A stretch of DNA of 64,000 bases. Origin: Eustoma russellianum. Its lineage: Eukaryota > Streptophyta > Magnoliopsida > Gentianales > Gentianaceae. The notes below the pieces were generated by a model. It worked only from the letters and a program-made list of their open reading frames with translations. It was not told the DNA's origin and searched no databases. The stretch's first letter is position 1; each line of letters opens with the position of its first letter. Made by a program: the position numbers and the translations under genes. Shown here piece after piece: positions 56,178 through 64,000 of the stretch. The stretch lies in the NCBI GenBank assembly GCA_036186865.1, contig AP025069.1, forward strand, positions 9,184,270 through 9,248,269, read 5' to 3'.

Positions 56178-57700
56178 GATTTTTTTTAAAAGGGCACATG
56201 CACATATATTTCCAAAGTACTGGCCGACACGTTATATATTTTACGTACGTACGTTAACTTCACACCACCATATTTAACTCATATTTATGAGTATATTCAG
56301 GTCTTATATCATATGATATAAGTCATAGTGATGACAAATTTTATTACGACACGTTTAAAAGGTCTAAACCAAAATTGCCGTATCGGGTGAATACCGAAAC
56401 TTCGCCAACGTGTCATTGTACTTGCCATATATAGATGGCCAGTCTCTACACTTCAAAAATGGCCACAAATTTTGTGGCTTACATTGGTATATACAGCCAT
56501 AAAATCATTCCATGTTGGCACACACACAAATCATCCCAAATTAAGGCCAAATTGTGGAGATTCCAAATTCAATTTTGTCACATGTTGGGAGCCACTTTGA
56601 TCAGCCTAAGTGCTGAATATTACTTATGTGTAACATAATATATAACATGTGCAAAAAGTTGGAATTTAATCGGAGAAAAATCGGGTAATCGATAAACTTC
56701 GAAAATTCGGTTTTTTTCTACGAACACGACACATGAAACATTTTTGGCATGGCATATAACATGTATCTAGACACTTTTTACATACTTCATACATTTAAGT
56801 GTTCTAAAAAAATCAATTAAGGGCTGATTGGAATATACCATGTGTGTATAATTATATGTGCACTATTTTACAAAGTTTGCAAAAATAAAATTCAGCACAT
56901 GTATATTCATCATACACGCCTAGCTCAGCCATGTTGGAGCATATGTGGAGCTTGTTGGCATCTTGATTGGCCAAGAATGAAGCATACAATGTTGGTGACA
57001 TAAAGAAAGGAGCTACACAAGGTAACATTTCAAACTTTGTCACATTTGTAACACATGCTGAAAATTTCAGCATGTGTGGATAGGCTGGCCGATTTTTCCA
57101 CTAAATTTATGCCATATTTACCACTTTGAATTATGTGGATTAATTGAAAGATAGTATGGAAATGTTTAAACATATTATGGAAATAATCAAGTGATATTTT
57201 CAAATATCACACATGCTGAAAATTTCAAAATGTGTGTAATAGATGTGGCCGAATTTGTGGCTTCTCTGGGTAACCAAGTTTTATTTCCAAAATTAGTTGA
57301 AATATTATGTACTAAATGATGATTGATTTATTATTTATTTTCAAGGATTTAATCAAATGCAAACTTTGGCAACAATTTGAATAAAGTGTGAATGTTACAC
57401 ATGCTGAAATTTCAGCATGTGGAAAGGCATAATGGCCGATTTTGCAAGGAAATGGGGTGATTAGTTGTCTTGCTAATTATGTGGGATTATTATAATGAAT
57501 TATGGCAATACTTTTATGACTAATTGGCACATGCTTTTAAGGTTTATTTTCAGATTTGTCTAGCATCAATGAGTGCCAAGTAAGCAAGAGCTTAATGATC
57601 ATCCAATAAGGAGTTGCAAGTAAGCAAGGAAAATGTCACAATGATGCAATATACTCTTCTAAGGACTTAGAAGATATTTTCAAGAGGAGGATAAGGCATC
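55767..57700 (+). repeat. Partial SIRE-2 LTR copy (first ~1.93 kb)
   Basis: Begins TGTAGAGAAGAAAGGGGTTT and parallels 57701-59635 throughout (GTGCCACCATTAATGA-type block, TTTTACGTACGTACGTTAAC, CATATGATATAAGTCAT, three copies of a CATGCTGAAA-TTTCAGCATG palindrome). It breaks off after CAAGAGGAGGATAAGGCATCA, exactly where the next LTR starts. The terminal ~1.1 kb with promoter and R/U5 are missing. Confidence 0.75.
56143..56174. repeat. (AT)n microsatellite
   Basis: Sixteen uninterrupted AT units; the sister copy at 58065-58085 is short and imperfect. Confidence 0.95.
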
Positions 57701-60700
57701 ATGCAGAGAAAAGAGGGTTTGAGTGATTTCAAAATGTATGAGTTAAATGTGCTTAAAAACGTACATGATATAAATGTGCATGACATATTGCATATAACCT
57801 GCCTTATATAGTTCATATATAATGTTGCCGTACTACGAGCCATGAAGCGTTAAAGCTTACTCAAATGGCAACACATTTGTTGTGTTTATACTATTTTCAG
57901 GTGCCACCATTAATGAACTAAAACTAGTTCATAAGTGAAGTACTTAGTTAATTAAAACTAAGTAGTTCATTAAAGGAAGCTACCTTTGGACAAGGACCAA
58001 AGGCAACAAGACTAAGAAAGGAAAGTCTCCTACTCCTCCTTTCACGACATATCTACATGCCTACATATATATAAATATATATATTTTCAGATTTTTTTTA
58101 AAAAACGGCACATACACATGTATTCCAACGTACTACCGACGTTATATATTTTACGTACGTACGTTAACGTCACACCACCATACTTACTCATATTTATGAG
58201 TATGTTCAGGTCTTATATCATATGATATAAGTCATGGTGATGACAAATTAAATACGACACGTTAAAAGGTTTTAAACTGAAAATTGTCGTATCGGGCGAA
58301 TCCGAAACTTCGTCAACGTGTCACGTACTTGCCATAAATAGATGGCCAGCCCCTACACTTCAAAAATACTCAAAATGTCGTGGGTATGATGTTATGTTGC
58401 AGCCATAAAATCATTCCATGTTGGCACACACAAATCATCCCACATTAAGTCCAAATTGTGGAGATTCCAATTTCAATTTTGTCACTGTAAATGCGCCACT
58501 TTAAGGACCAACAAGGTGCTGAATATTAAGTTTATATTATGTATATTGTGTGTAACATAATATATATAACATGTGCATAAAGTTGGAATTTAATTTAGAG
58601 CTCGGGTAATCGATAAACATCAAAATTCGGTTTTTCTACGTACACAACACATGGACATTTTTGGCACATCATACGGACATGTATCTAGACACTTTTTACG
58701 TATGTCATACATCTTAAAGTGTTCTAGAAAAATTAAATTAAGGGCTGATTGGAATATACCATGTGTGTATTATTAAATGTGGCACTATTTTACATGGTTT
58801 GCAAAAATAAAATTCAGCACATGGCACATACATTGCAATGCCTATTCCAGCTGAGATGGAGCATATTTGGAGCCTTGATGCATATTGATTGGTCAAGAAT
58901 CAAACATACCAATGTTGGTGACATAAAGAAAGAATCTACAAAAGGTAATGTTTCAAATTTTATCTCATTTGTAACACATGCTGAAATTTCAGCATGTGGA
59001 ATAATAGGTTGGCCGATTTTCACCAATTATGAGGCTATATTTTGTGTCTTGAAACGTGGGATTAATTGAAGACAAATTGGAATTAATTGAATAAGATATG
59101 AAAGTGAAATTGTGATATCTTGAATATCACACATGCTGAAAAATTTCAGCATGTGTATGAATGTATCTAGGCCGAATTTTGGCCATGTGATTGTCAAATT
59201 TTATTCCCAAAATTGATGAGAATATTGTCTACTAATTGGTGATTTATTTTTAAGAGAAAAATCAAGGAAAATTTGGCAACAATTTGAAATAAACATCCAT
59301 GTATCACATGCTGAAATTTCAGCATGTAAAGTCTCCTTTATGGCCGATTTTTTCAACCATTTTTGGAGAAACTTTTCTTGCTTAATTTATGTGATGATCT
59401 TGGAAGTTATGGTAATTGTTTTATGGTGATTTTGGCACATGTTTTTAGTGGAATTCTCAGATTTTCCTAGTCATCAAGTGACGACAACATTCAACCAATC
59501 AATGAGTGCCAAGTAAGCAAGAGTTAAATGATCATCCAATGAGGAGGTGCCAAGTAAGCAAGATCATGTCACAATGATGCCACATATTCTCCTAAAGACT
59601 TAGAAGATAATTTTCAAGAGGAGAAGGACCTAGAGGGGGACGGCCATAATGTTAAAAAGGAAGGAAGAAGAGCAAAACAAGAACAAGAACAAGTCTTGCA
59701 AACCAAGTGATCAAAAACGCCTAGCTCTTCCTCTTCTACTCTTTTTCTTTTTTTTTCTTCTAAAAGCCTATTGTGCTTACATTCATATTCTTGAATAGGA
59801 TTATCTTAGACTACCACACATTCTTTATCTTTGTAAAAGATTGATCAAGGTGTGATCAATCTTCAATCTTGCAAGGTGGTGGTGTCGTGTGCATTGTATT
59901 CATCATACAAGGTTTGTAAAGGGTTGGAGTTGGTGTGTAACTCCATCAACCCTGTGGTAAGGTGTTTTAGAGTTGTGTGATTAGTATGAACCGAGGAAGG
60001 TGTTCCTCGAAGACTGGAGTAGGTTTTTTATAACTGAACCAGTATAAAATTCTTGGTGTCATTTACTTTCAGCACTTATATTCTGTTTCAGCACTGTTTA
60101 TCCTTTTTGATTACGTTCGTAAAATAGTAAACGTTTTTCAAAAATTACAAAACTTTCCAGAATCATAGACACAGGTCTTAAGGTTAATTTGACACAAGTT
60201 TCAACCCTTTTGGACAAGTATAAGTTAATCAAATGTCCAAAGTTCTGAGACTAGTGCAGTCTGATTTTCAGACTTGCAAAGGTTGAGACTTTGATAGTAT
60301 TTGACTAACTTACCAAAAGCATTTTTCAAAATTGTTTCAACCCATTTAAATATAATATATAAAGGGTTAGTGGTTAAAATTTCAGAGCATTTGGAGTTAC
60401 GTAAAAATAGGAATAAATTTTTCAAATCAGTCTACCGTTTCTGGCAGATTCGTGCAATCTGACCACCAACGATTTTTGAAGTGGTTAAAGGTTGAATTTA
60501 AATCTGAAATTTTTAGGAGACACTCATAACATCTGAGGCTACGTTCTCTCAAATTTCAGAATTTTTTAAGACCTAAAACCTAGTTTTAAAAACATTTTAA
60601 AACTGGTCCTGAAAACAGAAACTATTTTCAGAAGTTGAGTTCTTGAGTCAAAACAATTTTAAAAACCACACTTTCCGCACCAACTATTCAACCCCCCCTT

Positions 60701-60725
60701 CTAGTGGTGCCTTGCAGATCCTACA
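57701..60725 (+). repeat. SIRE-2 5' LTR
   Basis: Starts TGCAGAGAAAAGAGGG and ends CAGATCCTACA just before a tRNA-Met PBS; ~3.0 kb. The last ~850 bp also occur inverted at 63142-64000. The left end is inferred from the duplicate and is less certain; the LTR could instead start at 55767 with an internal 1.93-kb duplication. Palindromes lie at 58975-58998, 59128-59153 and 59304-59327. Confidence 0.75.
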
Positions 60726-60727
60726 AG

Positions 60728-60739
60728 TGGTATCAGAGA
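60728..60739 (+). promoter_or_regulatory. SIRE-2 primer binding site
   Basis: TGGTATCAGAGA, 2 nt after the LTR, complementary to the initiator tRNA-Met 3' end apart from the last base. Confidence 0.88.
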
Positions 60740-60779
60740 GCAGGAACACTCACTTCAAAGGATCCAACGATTCAGTGAG

Positions 60780-63141
60780 ATGGCAACCACAAATATCAAA
60801 ACCGAGCAAGAAGGTATGTCGAGCCAAAGGCCTCTTTTTGACGGTGAGTCTTTCATTCAATGGAAATTAAGAATGAAGCTCTTTCTTATGGCAATTGATA
60901 TTGATCTTTGGTCAATCATAGAAGATGGTCCTTTTGTTCCATCTAAGTTATCCACGTAGACGGAGTCACACTTGAAGTTGTTAAACCTAGACAAGAATAT
61001 ACAAGTGAGGATAAAAGAGACTTAGCATGAACGCTAGGGCTATGCAATTACTTTTAAATGGATTAAGTAAGAGTGAGTCTAGTTATGTCTCAAATTGTTC
61101 TAATGCACAAGAAATGTGGAGAATACTCGAAATGAAACACGAAGGCACTAGTCAAGTAAAAGAGTCCAAGATAAACATCCTAATGTCCACACTCGAGTCG
61201 TTTAAAAAATTGCCTAATGAATCTATTGTTGATATGGATCTTCGCTTGACTAACATCTATAATTCTCTTGAGTCTCTTGGTAAAGCCTTTACCATGCAGG
61301 AAAAGATACAGAAAGTCTTGCGAAGCCTTCCCTCTGAATGGGATCCTAAAGTGACCGCAATAGAAGAAAGCAAAGAAACAAACTCAATAAAGGTGGAAGA
61401 ATTAATTGGATCACTTAAGGTTTATGAGAATAAACTAATCATACGGAAATCGGAATCATCTAAACAAGGTAAAGCTATTGCTTTTAAATCAAATGAATAC
61501 ATCTCTACTTCTTCCGATCACGTAGATGATAGTGATTCTAAATCGGATAACGATGACTTAATTCTATTGGCTAAAGGTTTAAGAAAATTTATGAGAAAGT
61601 CATTTAGAAACAAAAATAAGGGCACTTTGACTAAAAGAAATAAGAACAAGACAAATGATAAGGATGTTAAATGTTATGAATGTGGCAAACTTGGACATTT
61701 ATCATATGACTGCCCTAATAAGGAAAAGCAAACAAATAAATACCCTAACAAGGAACGGAACAAGAATAGACTCGTCTCAGAACCCAAGCAAAGGAAACAA
61801 GCTCTCAAAGCCTCCACTTGGAGTGATACATCGGATTCTGAGACTGAAACCGAAGAGGAGACTGCACAAGTATGCTTTGTGTCCAAAGCATCTAATGAGG
61901 TATCATCTGATTCTGATTCTGACTCTGACTCTGAGCCTTCTTATGATGATCTTTTTAGCCGGTACTTAGAACTGCATAAATTCACTAAGACTCTCGCTAA
62001 AGAAAAGAAGCGATTAATTGAAGACAAGAAGATGTTAGAATCTTCTAACGAAAATCTTGTCGCTCAATTAAACGATTCTAAAGAAGAGTCATCATGCATC
62101 ATCAATGCATTAAAGACAGAGATTTCATCATTGACCACGCTAAATAATGAAATGAAATCCAAGATTTCAAGTTTGAAATCAAGGAATACTGACTTAGAGA
62201 AAATGATGAAGCAGTTTGATACGGGATCTAACATGCTGCATTTTATTATCTTATCACAAAAGCATGATAGTGACAAAACGGGTTTGGGATACGTTGAAAC
62301 AAATGAAGTATCCATCAAACCAACTAAGTTCGTTGTGTCTAAGAAAGTAGACACCCCAAAGCCAAAAATGGCTTCTAAGATGACGCAAAGACCCTCTCTC
62401 CCTTCCTCACGCCCCACTTCTCCTCATATCATGCGAAATACAATTTTGTGCCATATAGATATGAGAAAAAAAACAAGTAATGCATACACGTCCTCCATTC
62501 ATTCATCTAGATCACGCACTACACACACAAACACAAGGACATATCAAAAACGTCCTACATACAATGAGTATAAAGGAGTTCTTGGCCGAAGGCCCCAAAG
62601 TGCATTCACCACATGTTTATTACATTGCCACCTTCATCTACACTCTTGCCATTTCTAGACCAAGAAGGATCACCCAAGTATGGGTACCGAAAGGTACTTT
62701 TACCAAGAGGTGATTACTAACTCGCAAAAGACCAAATTAAAAGGGTACCTAAATCATTTTTGCACATGCCGGGAGCCCACACATCAAAAGATACATCTAT
62801 AAAGTGGTTCCTTGACAGTGGCTGCTTGAGGACACATGACGGGTGACCCGAGCTTGTTCACGAAATTAAAGAAGGTCACAAAAGCGGATCCGTGACCTTT
62901 GGAGACAAACAATGAGGCAAATCATCGGAAAAGGTACAATCGAAAACCCAAGCACTCTTCAAATCTCCAACGTCTTTTTGGTTAGCAACTTATCCTATAA
63001 TCTTCTTAGCATTTCGCAATTTATTGACAATTGTTTTAATGTGTGTTTCACTCACCCTTATTGCAATATAATAAATAAAAATGAAGAAACCGTTTTAAAA
63101 GGAAACGAGAAGGAAACATCTTTACACTTTCTATGGATGAT
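60780..63141 (+). pseudogene. SIRE-2 gag and protease, broken, cut by SIRE-3
   Basis: Starts ATG 60780 (MATTNIKTEQEGMSSQRPLF). A TAG at 60957 and two frame changes (about 60950 and 61024) break the start; 61027-62658 is then open (AMQLLLNGLSKSE, zinc knuckle CYECGKLGHLSYDC, an Asp/Ser-rich stretch, coiled coil KTLAKEKKRLIEDKKMLESS). The protease follows in shifted frames (WFLDSGCLRHMTGDPSLF at about 62805-62860, GKGTIENPSTLQISNVFLVS). The sequence stops within the GAG-pre-integrase start at 63141, where an inverted LTR begins. The rest presumably lies beyond the window. Confidence 0.88.
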
Positions 63142-64000
63142 TGTAGGATCTTCAAGGCACCACTAGAAGGGGGGGGTTGATAGATGGTGCGGAAAGTGTG
63201 CTTTTTAAAATTTCTTTAAACTTGAACAATTCAAGTTCTGAAAACAAATTCTGTTTTCAGGACCAGTTTTAAAACGTTTTTAAAACCTAGGTTAGATGGT
63301 CTCCAAAAATTATGAAATTCTGAGATAACTTAGCCTCAGATGTTATGAGGGTCCCCTAAAAATTTCAAATTAAATTCAACCTGTAACCCCTTCAAAAACC
63401 GTTGGTAATCAGATTGTGCAAATTGCTAGAACGGTAGATGGTTTGAAAACTTAATTCCTATTTGTGTGAACGTCCAAATGCTCTGACAATTTGACCACTA
63501 ACTCTTTATATACTATATTTAAATGTGTTGAAACAGTTTTGGAAAATTCTTTTGGGAAGTAGGTCAAACTACAATAAAAGTCTCAACCTTTGCAAGTCTG
63601 AAAATCAGACTGCACTAGTCTCAGACTTTTGATGTTTGATTGACTTATACTTATCCAAAAGGGTTGAAACTTGTCCCCAAATTAACCCTAGAACGGTGTA
63701 AGTATATTTCTGGAAATTGTTGTAATTTTTGAAAAACGTTTACTATTTTTACGGATGCAAACAAGACGGGTAAACAGTGCCAGTAACTGAAAAGTAAATG
63801 CAGAAAGTAAATGGCAACCAAGAATTTATATACTGGTTCGGTTATAAACAACCTACTCCAGTCTTCAAGGAACACCTTCCTTGTTTCACACTAATCACAC
63901 ACACGCAGTACACCTTACCGCAGGGTTGATAGAGTTACACCTAACTCCAACCCTTTACAAACCTTGTATGACGAGTACAATTCACACGAACACCACCACC
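63142..64000 (-). mobile_element. SIRE-3: LTR of a relative in opposite orientation, runs off the window
   Basis: TGTAGGATCTTCAAGGCACC onward is the reverse complement of the end of the SIRE-2 LTR. No PBS precedes it on the left, so this is the outer edge of a minus-oriented element (3' LTR) or a solo LTR, inserted into SIRE-2. The 5 bp before it, ATGAT (63137-63141), should recur at its far end. Confidence 0.85.

Overview
This window looks like repeat-dense nuclear DNA of a flowering plant, most likely a eudicot. It holds Ty1/copia LTR retrotransposons of several lineages, RTE- and L1-type LINEs, an Au-type SINE, a TRIM-like element and a CACTA (En/Spm) DNA transposon, many nested in one another. 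No prokaryotic gene organisation is present. Only two short, unrecognised ORFs (6299-6592 and 39719-39946, both +, each with a TATA-like box upstream) look like possible host genes.

Layout. 1-5904: minus-strand copia element (Copia-1), its 3' LTR cut by the window start. 5905-10018: possible small gene, an L1 remnant and an Au SINE. 10019-25012: old minus-strand RTE LINE (RTE-1), split by an LTR-element remnant (10301-11883, TSD AACCT) and by a 10.2 kb SIRE-like copia with 2.6 kb LTRs (13457-23651, TSD CTCCC). 25464-35426: plus-strand copia (Copia-2, TSD GTTCA), whose RNase H region is interrupted by an RTE LINE (RTE-2) with a complete EN-RT reading frame. 35647-38804: very young non-autonomous copia derivative (TSD TATAT) in which integrase, RT and most of RNase H are replaced by a piece of apparently host-derived coding sequence. 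39180-39946: small gene with a duplicated upstream block. 40058-48288: TRIM-like element split by a CACTA transposon (40391-48174, TSD GAG) carrying decayed tnpD and tnpA genes and a small minus-strand ORF. 48725-54290: RTE 3' fragment and a decayed L1. 55767-64000: SIRE-like copia with a duplicated LTR, interrupted by a relative in the opposite orientation.

The most striking observation is that Copia-1 and Copia-2, two related but diverged elements, lack a tRNA-type primer binding site (no TGG start). In its place, 2 nt after the LTR, each has a 14-15 nt sequence perfectly complementary to a segment of its own R/U5 region. The two sequences differ, but pairing, position and spacing (84 and 85 nt) are kept. 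This covariation suggests self-primed reverse transcription, or at least a conserved RNA helix at the priming site. Second is the gene-fragment capture in the young non-autonomous element. Third, five different LTR types here carry arrays of long palindromes in or near U3.

Insertion order from nesting: RTE-1 is older than the 10301 remnant and SIRE-1; Copia-2 is older than RTE-2; the TRIM is older than the CACTA; SIRE-2 is older than the opposed SIRE-3. All boundaries marked approximate rest on reading by eye.
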